64,000 nt of DNA. Origin: Jhaorihella thermophila. Lineage in GTDB: Bacteria > Pseudomonadota > Alphaproteobacteria > Rhodobacterales > Rhodobacteraceae. A program made the translations under genes and the position numbers. A model generated the notes under the pieces. That model was given only the letters and a program-made list of their open reading frames with translations. It was not told the DNA's origin and did no database searches. Positions 1 to 8,021 of the stretch are shown one piece after another. The stretch covers positions 1 to 64,000 of the forward strand of contig NZ_FNVD01000010.1 of NCBI RefSeq assembly GCF_900108275.1. The letters are read 5' to 3'. Numbering within the stretch: the first letter of the stretch is position 1; every line of letters starts with the position of its first letter.

Positions 1-180
1 AGAAAACAACGCAAGACGACCGTCCGATACGACAAGCGACGTTACAAGCGACGCAACCGCATCGAGATCATGTTCGGAAGGCTGAAGGACTGGCGGCGCG
101 TAGCAACGCGATACGACAGGTGCCCGAAGGCCTTCTTGTCGGCAATCGCTCTCGCTGCAATCGTCATCTTCTGGCCATGA
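1..180 (+). CDS. IS5-family transposase, C-terminal fragment
   Basis: Frame 1 is open from the window edge to a TGA at 178-180 and gives 59 residues. It contains the DDE-transposase C-terminal signature RYDKRRYKRRNRIEIMFGRL followed by LKDWRR and ATRYDRCPKAF. In IS5/IS427-type transposases this segment carries the final catalytic Glu (here in NRIEIMFG) and the basic region around it. The hydrophobic end (SAIALAAIVIFWP) is also typical. The N-terminal part lies outside the window, so whether the element is intact cannot be judged. The terminal inverted repeat should lie within a few tens of bases after the stop (about 185-200), but its partner is not visible. Confidence 0.85.
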   Translation, partial: RKQRKTTVRYDKRRYKRRNRIEIMFGRLKDWRRVATRYDRCPKAFLSAIALAAIVIFWP

Positions 181-575
181 GGCCTGAGTCTAGCGCCTCG
201 ACGGCGAAATTTTCACACGCTGGATTCCGGCAGGCGTTCACCTGCAGATCACCATGCGGAGCCGGCAACCGAAGATCACCGCCGGCATCTCTAAATGTTG
301 ATTTCGCCGATCTCGAGGCCATCCTGCTCTGCCCAAAATATCTTTTCTGCGGGACGAATACCCGGCAATGTGCCAACACATTGCCGGGTATGATATTTTC
401 GACTTATGTTCTTGTAAAGTTCATAAATTGGCCGTGATTTAGTAAACGGCTGGACATCTGACCGGCCCTTTTCATTTCCGCTCCCCGCAGTCGAACGCCA
501 GCAAAAGACCGCAAATTCCCCCATGACGGGTGGTTGTCGCTTGGCCGGGCGCAAAATGTGGGGTAGTTTCGGCCC
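181..575. other. Intergenic region after the IS remnant
   Basis: No convincing gene was found in these 395 bases. Short open frames occur on both strands but lack family resemblance and ribosome sites. The region is more AT-rich than its surroundings, holds the perfect hairpin at 359-390, and probably contains the right end of the IS element just after 180. The promoter for the TerB-like gene at 576 should lie here, but no clear -35/-10 pair was seen. Confidence 0.5.
359..390. repeat. Perfect 14-bp inverted repeat with 4-nt loop
   Basis: The arm TACCCGGCAATGTG (359-372) and its exact reverse complement (377-390) flank the tetranucleotide CCAA. No run of T follows on either strand, so a normal intrinsic terminator is unlikely. 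It lies between the transposase tail and the TerB-like genes and may be an operator, a cruciform-forming site or a relic of transposition. Confidence 0.8.
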
Positions 576-1028
576 ATGCCGCTACTCAAGACCTTCTTCC
601 AGGCGTTCCGCCCCGAAAAGCCGACCGGCCTTCCCGACCCGGATGCCGAGCTTGCGCTGGGCGCGCTGCTTGTGCGGGTAGCGCAGGCGGATCGCGACTA
701 TCAGGTGGAAGAGATCAGCCTGATCGACCGGATCCTGCAACGGCTTTATCAACACAACGCGATCGAGGCGGCCCAGGTCCGCGCGACCTGCGAAAAGCTG
801 CACGCAGCGGCCCCCGACACCGACACCTTCGGCAAGCTGATCCGGGAAACCACCGGGCTGGAGGAACGTATAGCCGCGCTCGAGGCGCTGTGGGAAGTCG
901 TGCTGGCCGATGGCGAGCAGAAGGAGGGCGAGATCCGGATCGTCGAAGACGCGCGAAAGGCGATGGGGCTGAGCTACAATGACAGCCAGGCTGCCCGCGA
1001 ACGGGTGATGGCGCGTCTGCAGGCGTGA
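576..1028 (+). CDS. TerB-like tellurite-resistance-domain protein (copy 1)
   Basis: This is a 150-residue, mostly helical protein with no signal peptide or membrane segment. Its pattern matches the TerB fold: ALGALLVRVAQADRDYQVEE, an acidic metal-binding-type stretch in the first helical pair, and ALWEVVLADGEQKEGE in the second. The internal duplication of an acidic-helix motif (AQADRDY and LADGEQ) is typical of TerB/DjlA-like domains. It is followed 43 bases later by a paralogue in the same direction, and the two probably share a transcript. TerB domains are linked to membrane-associated stress and metal sensing, but the substrate of this short version is unknown. Confidence 0.8.
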   Translation: MPLLKTFFQAFRPEKPTGLPDPDAELALGALLVRVAQADRDYQVEEISLIDRILQRLYQHNAIEAAQVRATCEKLHAAAPDTDTFGKLIRETTGLEERIAALEALWEVVLADGEQKEGEIRIVEDARKAMGLSYNDSQAARERVMARLQA

Positions 1029-1071
1029 TTGCCGGTTGGCTCTGCCCGGCCAACGGCCTATATGCGGCCCA

Positions 1072-1509
1072 ATGTTCACGGATTTCCTGAAACGGCTGAC
1101 CGATCCCGGCCCGCAAAGGCTGCCCGGTGCCGACGCCCGGCTGGCGCTGGCGGCGCTTCTGGTGCGGATCGCGCGCTCCGACAACGATTACGCGCAGACC
1201 GAGATCGCCCGGATCGACCGGATCCTGGCCGCCCGCTACGGGCTGGGCCCGTTCGCAGCCGCTGCCCTGCGCCGCGAGGCCGAGGCGCTGGAGGCCGAGG
1301 CGCCCGATACGGTGCGGTTCACCCGCGCGATCAAGGAAGCGGTGGCCTATGACGACCGCCGCGCGGTGGTCGAGACGGCGTGGTCCGTGGTGTTGGCCGA
1401 CGGACAGCGGGCCGAGGAAGAGGACGCGCTGATGCGCATGATCGCCAGCCTTCTGGGCGTGAACGACCGCGACAGCGCGCTGGCACGGCAAAAGGCAGAG
1501 GGCAGATGA
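1072..1509 (+). CDS. TerB-like tellurite-resistance-domain protein (copy 2)
   Basis: This 145-residue protein is a paralogue of the preceding gene. It repeats the core LALAALLVRIARSDNDYAQTE and the later TAWSVVLADGQRAEEED. The ATG at 1072 (MFTDFLKRL) is preferred over an in-frame upstream start at 1036 because homology with copy 1 begins there and the extension is proline/arginine-rich. The stop codon overlaps the ATG of the next gene (ATGA at 1506-1509), so translation of the PhnD-like protein is probably coupled to it. It is probably soluble; the role is inferred only from the domain. Confidence 0.8.
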   Translation: MFTDFLKRLTDPGPQRLPGADARLALAALLVRIARSDNDYAQTEIARIDRILAARYGLGPFAAAALRREAEALEAEAPDTVRFTRAIKEAVAYDDRRAVVETAWSVVLADGQRAEEEDALMRMIASLLGVNDRDSALARQKAEGR

Positions 1510-2252
1510 TCGCCGCATTGGGCATGTATGACATGGCGCCGCTTCGGGCCGCCAACGACCGGCTGTGGAACGGCATTCGCGAGGCCTTGGGCTATGGCCC
1601 CAGCCGCCTGACGCGCGACATGGATTTCTGGGACATCTGGCAATCGCCCGATCTGCTTCTGGCGCAGACCTGCGGCCTGCCCTATCGCACGCGGCTGCAC
1701 GGAAAGGTGCAATTGGTCGGCACCCCCGATTACGGCCTGCCCGGTTGCCCGCCGGGATACTATTGTTCGGTCATCGTCACCCGCGCCGACGACCCGCGCG
1801 AGACGCCGGCCGAGCTGGCCGCCGGCACCATGGCCTTCAATGACGGTCGGTCCCAATCCGGCTGGGCCTCGCCGATTGCGCATCTTTCCGCGATGGGGCT
1901 GAGGCCCGCAGAGCTGTTGCGATCGGGCGGTCACGCGCTGTCGGCCCGCGCGGTGGCCGAGGGCCGCGCCGATTTCGCCGCGCTTGATGCGGTGACGTGG
2001 ACGCTGTTGCGGGAACACGATCCGGTGTCGAAAGACCTGCGCGAGGTCGGCCGCACCGAACCGACGCCGGGTCTGCCGCTGATTACGGCGAAGGCCCGCG
2101 ACGCCGCAGCGATCGCCGAGGCCGTCCGCGCCGCCATCGCCGGATTGTCCGCAGACGACCGCGCCGCGCTGCACCTTCAGGGGCTTGTGGCGATTCCCGC
2201 CAAGGATTACCTTGACCTGCCCACGCCCGCCGCGCCCGATGCGGCCGCCTGA
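1506..2252 (+). CDS. PhnD-like phosphate/phosphonate-binding-fold protein
   Basis: This 248-residue protein resembles the PhnD/SsuA/transferrin-type periplasmic binding fold (COG3221 type). Features are an early aromatic-rich stretch (MDFWDIWQSPDLLLAQTCGLPY), a central MAFNDGRSQSGWA segment corresponding to the ligand-binding loop, and a late AALDAVTWTLL hinge-like region. It has no recognisable signal peptide, which is odd for a transporter-binding protein, and no phosphonate permease or ATPase lies beside it. The ATG overlaps the stop of the TerB-like gene; an alternative start at 1524 (MYDMAPLRA) would remove the overlap. It may be a cytoplasmic sensor or an orphan binding protein. Confidence 0.72.
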   Translation: MIAALGMYDMAPLRAANDRLWNGIREALGYGPSRLTRDMDFWDIWQSPDLLLAQTCGLPYRTRLHGKVQLVGTPDYGLPGCPPGYYCSVIVTRADDPRETPAELAAGTMAFNDGRSQSGWASPIAHLSAMGLRPAELLRSGGHALSARAVAEGRADFAALDAVTWTLLREHDPVSKDLREVGRTEPTPGLPLITAKARDAAAIAEAVRAAIAGLSADDRAALHLQGLVAIPAKDYLDLPTPAAPDAAA

Positions 2253-2395
2253 CTTCGAAATCCTCGCAGAATCGGCGGCCGAACCTTCCGAAACGGAGCC
2301 GATCCGCGCCGTTTCGGCGTTTTGGCGATTGCAAAACGGCGAATTATCCGCACAAGTAACCGACCAGAAATGAAAAGCCACACCGGGGACGAACC

Positions 2396-3199
2396 TTGTC
2401 AGACAGCGCCCAGGACACGCCCGATTCCGGCACGCCGCCCGTCATCGAGATCCGCGACCTGCACAAGAGCTATGGCGCGCTCGAGGTGCTCAAGGGCGTG
2501 GACATCACCGCCCGCCGCGGCGACGTGGTATCGCTGATCGGCTCGTCGGGTTCGGGCAAGTCCACGCTGCTGCGCTGTGCAAACCTGCTGGAAGACAGCC
2601 AGCAGGGCGAGATCCTGTTCAAGGGCGAGCCGGTGAAGTGGCACGGCCAGGGGCTGCACCGCCGCCCCGCCGACCCCAAGCAGGTGCTGCGGATTCGCAC
2701 CAACCTGTCGATGGTGTTCCAGCAGTTCAACCTGTGGGCGCACATGACCATCCTGCAGAACGTGATGGAGGCGCCGATCACCGTGCTGGGCCGTGACCGC
2801 CGCGAGGTCGAACAATCCGCTCGCGCCTATCTGGACAAGGTCGGCATCGGCGACAAATGCGATGCCTATCCCGCACAGCTGTCCGGTGGCCAGCAGCAGC
2901 GTGCCGCCATTGCCCGCGCGCTGTGCATGGAGCCCGAGGCGCTGCTCTTCGACGAACCAACCAGCGCGCTGGACCCCGAACTGGAACAGGAAGTGATCCG
3001 GGTCATCAAGGATCTCGCTGCCGAGGGGCGGACCATGATCATCGTCACCCACGACATGAACCTGGCCGCCGACGTGTCCGATCACGTCGTGTTCCTGCAC
3101 AAGGGTCTGATCGAAGAGGAAGGCCCGCCCGAAACCCTGTTCGGCGCGCCGAAATCGGAACGGCTGAGGGGGTTCCTTTCCCACGCCCAGCCCGCATAA
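2396..3199 (+). CDS. Polar amino-acid ABC transporter, ATP-binding protein
   Basis: This 267-residue ATPase belongs to the HisP/GlnQ/OccP group. It shows a Walker A (GSSGSGKST, about residue 49), Q-loop (MVFQQFNLW), signature LSGGQQQRAAIARAL, Walker B (EALLFDEPTSALD) and H-loop (IIVTHDMNLA). The start is TTG at 2396: no ATG lies in a sensible position and the family alignment begins close to it. It is the first gene of a transporter operon with the binding protein and two permeases downstream, and it energises import at the cytoplasmic face. Family members carry histidine, arginine, ornithine or opines; the substrate here is not resolved. Confidence 0.93.
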   Translation: MSDSAQDTPDSGTPPVIEIRDLHKSYGALEVLKGVDITARRGDVVSLIGSSGSGKSTLLRCANLLEDSQQGEILFKGEPVKWHGQGLHRRPADPKQVLRIRTNLSMVFQQFNLWAHMTILQNVMEAPITVLGRDRREVEQSARAYLDKVGIGDKCDAYPAQLSGGQQQRAAIARALCMEPEALLFDEPTSALDPELEQEVIRVIKDLAAEGRTMIIVTHDMNLAADVSDHVVFLHKGLIEEEGPPETLFGAPKSERLRGFLSHAQPA

Positions 3200-3236
3200 T
3201 TGCTCAATCACAAAACCACCAAAGGGAGTGTTACAC

Positions 3237-3965
3237 ATGAAGAAACTGCTAATCGGCGCGGCCGCGCTGGCGCTGAGCGCCACGATGGCCCTGGCGGACA
3301 CCGTGCGCATGGGCACCGAAGGCGCCTACCCCCCGTATAACTTCATCAACGACAAGGGCGAGATCGACGGGTTCGAGCGCGAACTGGGCGACGAGCTGTG
3401 CAAGCGCGCCGGGCTGACCTGCGAATGGGTCAAGAACGACTGGGATTCGATCATCCCGAACCTGGTGTCGGGGAACTACGACACCATCATCGCCGGCATG
3501 TCGATCACGCCGGAACGTGACGAGGTGATCGACTTCACCCAGGCCTATATCCCGCCCGCGGCCTCGGCCTTTGTCGCGGCCAGCAAGGACGTGGACCTGT
3601 CCAGCGCCGTGATTGCCGCGCAGACCGGCACCATCCAGGCGGCGCATGTGGCCAGCATGGGCGGCGCGACGCTGGTGGAATTCGCCACGCCGGAGGAAAC
3701 CATCGCCGCCGTCCGCAACGGAGAGGCGGACGCCGTGCTGGCCGACAAGGACTATCTGATCCCGATCGTCGAAGACAGCAATGGCGAGTTGATGTTCGTG
3801 GGCGACGACGTCGCCCTGGGCGGCGGGGTCGGCATGGGCCTGCGCGAATCCGACACCGAGCTGAAGGCCAAGTTCGACGCCGCCATCACCTCGATGAAGG
3901 AAGACGGCACGCTGAACGCCATGATCAAGAAATGGTTCGGCGAAGACGCCGCCGTCTTCGATTAA
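3237..3965 (+). CDS. Polar amino-acid ABC transporter, periplasmic binding protein
   Basis: This 242-residue bacterial extracellular solute-binding protein family 3 member has a cleavable signal peptide (MKKLLIGAAALALSATMALA, then DTVRMG). Characteristic segments are GTEGAYPPYNF, GFERELGDELCKR, WDSIIPNLVSGNYD and a late GVGMGLRESDTELKAKFDAA. The ATG at 3237 is chosen over an upstream in-frame GTG because a GGGAG ribosome site (3224-3228) is correctly spaced and the signal peptide begins there. It captures the substrate for the two permeases downstream. The aromatic/acidic pocket pattern fits a basic amino acid or opine, but this is inference. Confidence 0.93.
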   Translation: MKKLLIGAAALALSATMALADTVRMGTEGAYPPYNFINDKGEIDGFERELGDELCKRAGLTCEWVKNDWDSIIPNLVSGNYDTIIAGMSITPERDEVIDFTQAYIPPAASAFVAASKDVDLSSAVIAAQTGTIQAAHVASMGGATLVEFATPEETIAAVRNGEADAVLADKDYLIPIVEDSNGELMFVGDDVALGGGVGMGLRESDTELKAKFDAAITSMKEDGTLNAMIKKWFGEDAAVFD

Positions 3966-3978
3966 GCAACCCGACAAA

Positions 3979-4005
3979 GGCAGGTCCGCACTGCGCGGGC
4001 CTGCC
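3979..4005 (+). terminator. Intercistronic stem-loop between binding protein and permease
   Basis: GGCAGGTCCGC (3979-3989) pairs with GCGGGCCTGCC (3995-4005) across a 5-nt loop, giving an 11-bp stem with one G-T wobble, followed by CCCTTT. Stem-loops at this place in ABC operons usually cause partial termination or protect the binding-protein mRNA from 3' decay, so the binding protein is made in excess over the membrane subunits. Which of these applies here is not shown. Confidence 0.7.
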
Positions 4006-4023
4006 CCCTTTGGCTGCGCGCGC

Positions 4024-4908
4024 ATGTTTTCCTATTGCTCCGATCCCTCGACGCTGGACACGTTCCGCTGGTTCTCGTGCTACCTGACCAACGGCGTGCA
4101 CATGCAGTTCTACCTGTCCTTTCTCAAGGTGCTGGGACTGCTGGCGATCACGGCGCCCGTGGCGCTGGCCTTCGGCTTTCTCGGCGCAATGGCCGCGCGG
4201 GCGCGGTTCGCCCCGCTCGGCTGGCTGGGCCGGGGCTACATCGCCGTGGTGCGCGGGGTGCCGGACATCGCCTTCTTCCTGTTCTTCGTGATCGCGCTGG
4301 ACCAGATGTTCGAATGGCTGCGCCACAAGATCAAGTGCCCGGACTGGACCGAGCCGATCCGGCGGGGCAACGATTTCCTGGTCTGCCCGCAGGCCAAGCT
4401 GCCGCTAGGCACATCGCCCGAATGGGTCCACGAAGCCTATGCCTTTTTCCTTGCGATCATCACCTTCGCGCTGGTGTTCGGGGCCTTCGCGGCGAACGTC
4501 CTTTTCGGTGCGATGCGGGCGGTGCCGCGGGCGCAGCTCGAAACCGCCGAGGCCTATGGCATGACCCGGCGCCAGACCTTTTGGCGGATCCTCGTGCCGC
4601 AGATGTGGGTCTATGCCCTGCCTGGCCTGAGCAACCTGTGGATGGTTCTGATCAAGGCCACGCCTCTGCTGTTCCTGCTGGGGATCGAGGACATCGTCTA
4701 TTGGGCGCGTGAACTGGGCGGCACCAAGACGCCCCGCTTTACCGATTTCCCGCACCCTGACTGGCGCATGTGGTATTTCCTGTTCCTGCTGGTGTTCTAC
4801 CTCGCCTTCACCCGCGTTTCCGAAATCGTTCTGGACCGCGTGATGCGCCGGCTGACCCATGGCCAGGCGACGATGGGCGGCGAAGCGCAGAGAAAGGCCG
4901 CGGCATGA
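4024..4908 (+). CDS. Polar amino-acid ABC transporter, permease (HisQ-like)
   Basis: This 294-residue inner-membrane permease of the HisQM/GlnP family has several hydrophobic segments: one near residues 30-55, a pair around 75-95 and 135-165, and others towards the C-terminus. The EAA loop that contacts the ATPase is visible as ETAEAYGMTRRQTFWRILVP. A roughly 30-residue cysteine-containing insertion (CPDWTEPIRRGNDFLVCP) sits between early helices. Its stop overlaps the start of the second permease by four bases (ATGA), indicating coupled translation. The start at 4024 lies just past the intercistronic stem-loop. Confidence 0.92.
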   Translation: MFSYCSDPSTLDTFRWFSCYLTNGVHMQFYLSFLKVLGLLAITAPVALAFGFLGAMAARARFAPLGWLGRGYIAVVRGVPDIAFFLFFVIALDQMFEWLRHKIKCPDWTEPIRRGNDFLVCPQAKLPLGTSPEWVHEAYAFFLAIITFALVFGAFAANVLFGAMRAVPRAQLETAEAYGMTRRQTFWRILVPQMWVYALPGLSNLWMVLIKATPLLFLLGIEDIVYWARELGGTKTPRFTDFPHPDWRMWYFLFLLVFYLAFTRVSEIVLDRVMRRLTHGQATMGGEAQRKAAA

Positions 4909-5714
4909 GCAGCTGTCTGCAGACGATTCAGGATTACGGACTGCGGTCCATCGGGATCGGCGAACGCCTGCTGCCCCGGTCCGACTTTACCCTGTGCGAG
5001 CATTTCACCCTGATCGGTTCGGGGATGATCTGGAACATCTATTTCGGGGTTCTGGCGCTGCTGACCGGGTTCTTCCTGGCCACCGCCGTGGCGCTGGGCA
5101 AGGCATCGCGCAACCCTCTGCTGCGCAAGCCGTCGGAATGGTTCATCTTCGTGTTCCGCGGCTCGCCGCTCTTCATCCAGTTCTTCTTCGCCTATTTCTT
5201 CTTTCTCAACCTCAAGAGCGTGCACCCCTTCTTCGATCCGTTCACCTCGGCTTGGCTGGGGGCACTGATCGTGCTGTTTCTGAACACGGCCGCCTATTCG
5301 GGCGAAATCTTCTATGGCGCGCTTCTGTCGGTGCCCAAGGGGGACATCGAGGCCGCCGATGCCTATGGCCTGTCCGGCTGGGCCCGGTTCCGCCGGATCA
5401 TCTGGCCGACCATGCTGCGGCTGGCCTGGCCGGCCTATACCAACGAGGCGATCTTCCTGTTCCACGCCACGACGCTGGTGTTCTTCTCGGGCTTTCCGGC
5501 CTGGCAGCAGCGCGGGGATGCGCTGTATTACGCCAATTACTTCGCCGACAAGACCTTCAACCCGTTCGTGCCCTACCCCATCCTGGCCTTCTATTTCATC
5601 TTGCTGACGCTGGCGATCGTGTTCCTGTTCGGTCAGATGAACCGATACCTCAACCGCCACCTGCCGCAGGAACGGCGCAAACGGATGACGTTTCGCCTGA
5701 ACCTGCTGCGCTGA
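4905..5714 (+). CDS. Polar amino-acid ABC transporter, permease (HisM-like)
   Basis: This is the second permease, 269 residues, starting at the ATG in the ATGA overlap. It contains a typical N-terminal membrane helix (NIYFGVLALLTGFFLATAVA), the FRGSPLFIQFFFAYF segment of the family, and an EAA loop (EAADAYGLSGWARFRRIIWP). It would pair with the upstream permease as a heterodimer, as HisQ pairs with HisM. It is the last gene of the transporter; a dispersed stem-loop element follows within 120 bases, before the ligase operon. Confidence 0.92.
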   Translation: MSSCLQTIQDYGLRSIGIGERLLPRSDFTLCEHFTLIGSGMIWNIYFGVLALLTGFFLATAVALGKASRNPLLRKPSEWFIFVFRGSPLFIQFFFAYFFFLNLKSVHPFFDPFTSAWLGALIVLFLNTAAYSGEIFYGALLSVPKGDIEAADAYGLSGWARFRRIIWPTMLRLAWPAYTNEAIFLFHATTLVFFSGFPAWQQRGDALYYANYFADKTFNPFVPYPILAFYFILLTLAIVFLFGQMNRYLNRHLPQERRKRMTFRLNLLR

Positions 5715-5783
5715 TCCTTTCAGGTTTCGGGCTGGCCGAGCCAATCCGACCGAAGCGAGGGGCGCCGCCCGTTGCGCCGGAGG

Positions 5784-5832
5784 CGCACCAAAGGTGCGAC
5801 GCGCTCACCGGAGTATTTTGCGCAAGATGAAG
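5784..5832 (+). repeat. Dispersed stem-loop/GAGTATTT element, copy 1
   Basis: The hairpin CGCACC-AAA-GGTGCG (5784-5798) is followed by CCGGAGTATTT (5808-5818), four bases and GCAAGATGAAG (ending 5832). It lies between the co-directional permease and ligase genes. At least five other places in the window carry the same core, so this is a repeated element and not a chance motif. Confidence 0.75.
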
Positions 5833-5938
5833 ACGGGCTGGCATCGCTCGGCTTGCGGGCGAGAATCCGCTTGCCAACGACGCCGACCTGCGGATAGAAA
5901 TTTGATCAAATTCATCGGTCACACGCAACGAGGCCCTC

Positions 5939-7279
5939 ATGGACATGAAGGAATGGCTGCGGAGCCACCCGGAGATCCGGGCCATCCGCATCGCGGCGGC
6001 GGACCTCAACGGCGAGGCGCGCGGCAAGCGCATTCCGGTTCGCTTTGCCGACAAGGCCATCGAGGGCGGCGCGCGGTTTCCTCTGTCGGCGATGAACCTG
6101 GACATCTGGGGCGAGGATATCGAGGACAGCCCGCTGGTGCTGGCCTCGGGCGATCAGGACGGGGTTCTGCACCCCACCGAACGCGGTTTCGTTCCCGCGC
6201 CGTGGCTCAAGACGCCAACCGCGATCCTGCCGATCTGGATGTATCGCGAGGACGGACAGCCCTTTGACGGCGACCCCCGGCAGGCGCTGGCGCGGGTGGT
6301 TGCCCGCTATGCCGAGCGCGGGCTGCATCCGGTGGTGGCGGTCGAGCTGGAGTTCTTTCTGATCGACGATTCGGGTCGCACGCTGGAGGTTCCGCCCTCG
6401 CCCCGGTCGGGCAAGCGGCGCAAGGCGGGCGAGATACTGTCGCTGCGGGCGCTGGATCGGTTCGACGACTTCTTTACCGAACTCTACGACGCCTGCGAGG
6501 CGATGGACATCCCCGCCGATACGGCGATTTCCGAGGCCGGGCTGGGGCAGTTCGAGATCAACCTGATGCATCAGGACGACGCCCTGCGCGCGGCCGACGA
6601 TGCCTGGCTGTTCAAGATGCTGGTAAAGGGGCTGGCGCGCAACTACGGCTTCGCCGGCAGCTTCATGGCCAAGCCCTATGAAGATTACGCCGGATCGGGG
6701 ATGCACATGCATTTCTCGGTTCTGGACGAACAGGGCCGCAACGTGTTCGACGACGGCACGGAACGGGGCAGCGACACGCTGCTGCATGCGATCAACGGCT
6801 GTCTCGAGGCAATGCCGGGCAGCACGCTGGTCTTTGCCCCCCACGACAACAGCTTTGACCGCATGGTGCCGGGGGCCCATGCGCCCACCGGCATCTGCTG
6901 GGGCTATGAAAACCGCACCGCGGCATTGCGCGTGCCCGGCGGCAATCCGGCGGCGCGGCGGATCGAACATCGTGTCGCGGGCGGGGACACGAACCCCTAT
7001 CTGGTGATCGCCGCCGTTCTGGGAGCCGCGCTGAACGGGATCGAGGACGCGCGAATGCCGCCCGAGCCCGTCACCGGCAACGCCTATGAGCTGGATCTGC
7101 CGCGCATCCCCGCCAACTGGGGCGAAGCGATCGGGACGTTCGAGCGCGACCCGCTGATCGCGCGCATCTTTGCGCCCGAGCTGATCCGCAACTATGTCAT
7201 GACCAAGCGGCAGGAGCTGCGCTACATGCGCGAGCTGTCGCCGCGCGAAAAGGTTGAAATCTATCTCGACGCGGTCTGA
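5939..7279 (+). CDS. Glutamine-synthetase-family gamma-glutamyl ligase (PuuA-like) 1
   Basis: This 446-residue protein has the glutamine synthetase beta-grasp and catalytic domains. Metal- and substrate-binding motifs are VAVELEFFLID (about residue 135), EAGLGQFEINL (about 200), MAKPYEDYAGSGMHMHFSV (about 243) and WGYENRTAALRVP (about 321). Length and divergent N-terminus match gamma-glutamylpolyamine synthetases rather than housekeeping GlnA, so it probably joins glutamate to an amine using ATP. It heads a run of ligase, amidotransferase, ligase and FAD oxidoreductase that resembles a Puu-type pathway. The precise amine is unknown. Confidence 0.87.
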   Translation: MDMKEWLRSHPEIRAIRIAAADLNGEARGKRIPVRFADKAIEGGARFPLSAMNLDIWGEDIEDSPLVLASGDQDGVLHPTERGFVPAPWLKTPTAILPIWMYREDGQPFDGDPRQALARVVARYAERGLHPVVAVELEFFLIDDSGRTLEVPPSPRSGKRRKAGEILSLRALDRFDDFFTELYDACEAMDIPADTAISEAGLGQFEINLMHQDDALRAADDAWLFKMLVKGLARNYGFAGSFMAKPYEDYAGSGMHMHFSVLDEQGRNVFDDGTERGSDTLLHAINGCLEAMPGSTLVFAPHDNSFDRMVPGAHAPTGICWGYENRTAALRVPGGNPAARRIEHRVAGGDTNPYLVIAAVLGAALNGIEDARMPPEPVTGNAYELDLPRIPANWGEAIGTFERDPLIARIFAPELIRNYVMTKRQELRYMRELSPREKVEIYLDAV

Positions 7280-7310
7280 GGCATCCGCCCCCCGCGCACA
7301 ATGGTGACAC

Positions 7311-8021
7311 ATGAAGATCGGCATTCTTCTGACGGGCCACGCCCCCGACGACCTGATCGAAGGTTCGGGCGATTATGACGCCATGTTCCGCAACATGCTG
7401 GCCGGACACGGGTTCGAGTTCGAAACCTGGGCGGTGGTGGATGGCGATTTCCCGCCGGGACCAGAGGCCGCGGATGGCTGGCTGATTACCGGATCGAAGC
7501 ACGGCGTCTATGAGGATCACCCATGGATTCCGCCGCTGGAAGACCTGATCCGGGCGATCCGCGCGTCCGGCAAACCGCTGATTGGTGTCTGCTTCGGCCA
7601 TCAGATCATCGCCCGGGCGCTGGGCGGCAAGGTCGAAAAATTCCAGGGCGGCTGGGCGGTCGGCCCCACGGAATACGACCTGCACGGGCAGAAGGTCACG
7701 CTGAACGCCTGGCACCAGGATCAGGTCACCGAACCGCCCGAGGGGGCGCGGGTCGTCGGCGGCAACGACTTCTGCCGCCATGCCGCGCTGGCCTATGGCG
7801 ATACCATCTGGACGATCCAGCCGCATCCCGAATTCGGCAGCGACTTTGTCGGCGGGCTGATCGAGAAACGCGGGCGCGGCGTGGTGCCCGACGAGGTGCT
7901 GGACGATGCCTCGGGACGTCTGGATGCTCAGATTGACCAGGCGGCGCTGGGCCGTTTCATGGCCGAATTTTTCCTGAACCATTCCAAGCACGAAGACACT
8001 GAACGGAAAGAGAGGGCCTGA
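7311..8021 (+). CDS. Class I glutamine amidotransferase-like protein
   Basis: This 236-residue protein has a GATase1 fold with nucleophile elbow GVCFGHQIIARALGG (Cys about residue 94) and the catalytic His and Glu in IQPHPEF (about 168). This pattern is of the GMP-synthase-like amidotransferase group, not the strict PuuD peptidase motif. Placed between two gamma-glutamyl ligases, it plausibly hydrolyses a gamma-glutamyl intermediate or supplies ammonia; the sequence does not decide. Its TGA shares one base with the ATG of the second ligase at 8021, so the genes are translationally linked. Confidence 0.85.
   Translation: MKIGILLTGHAPDDLIEGSGDYDAMFRNMLAGHGFEFETWAVVDGDFPPGPEAADGWLITGSKHGVYEDHPWIPPLEDLIRAIRASGKPLIGVCFGHQIIARALGGKVEKFQGGWAVGPTEYDLHGQKVTLNAWHQDQVTEPPEGARVVGGNDFCRHAALAYGDTIWTIQPHPEFGSDFVGGLIEKRGRGVVPDEVLDDASGRLDAQIDQAALGRFMAEFFLNHSKHEDTERKERA

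Noticed and set aside
359-390. Rho-independent terminator for the transposase
   Set aside because: The stem is perfect, but no T-tract follows on either strand and it lies 180 bases after the stop.
7311-8021. Direct assignment as PuuD gamma-glutamyl-GABA hydrolase
   Set aside because: The elbow GVCFGHQ and the overall pattern fit GMP-synthase-like amidotransferases better; the name would claim more than the sequence shows.
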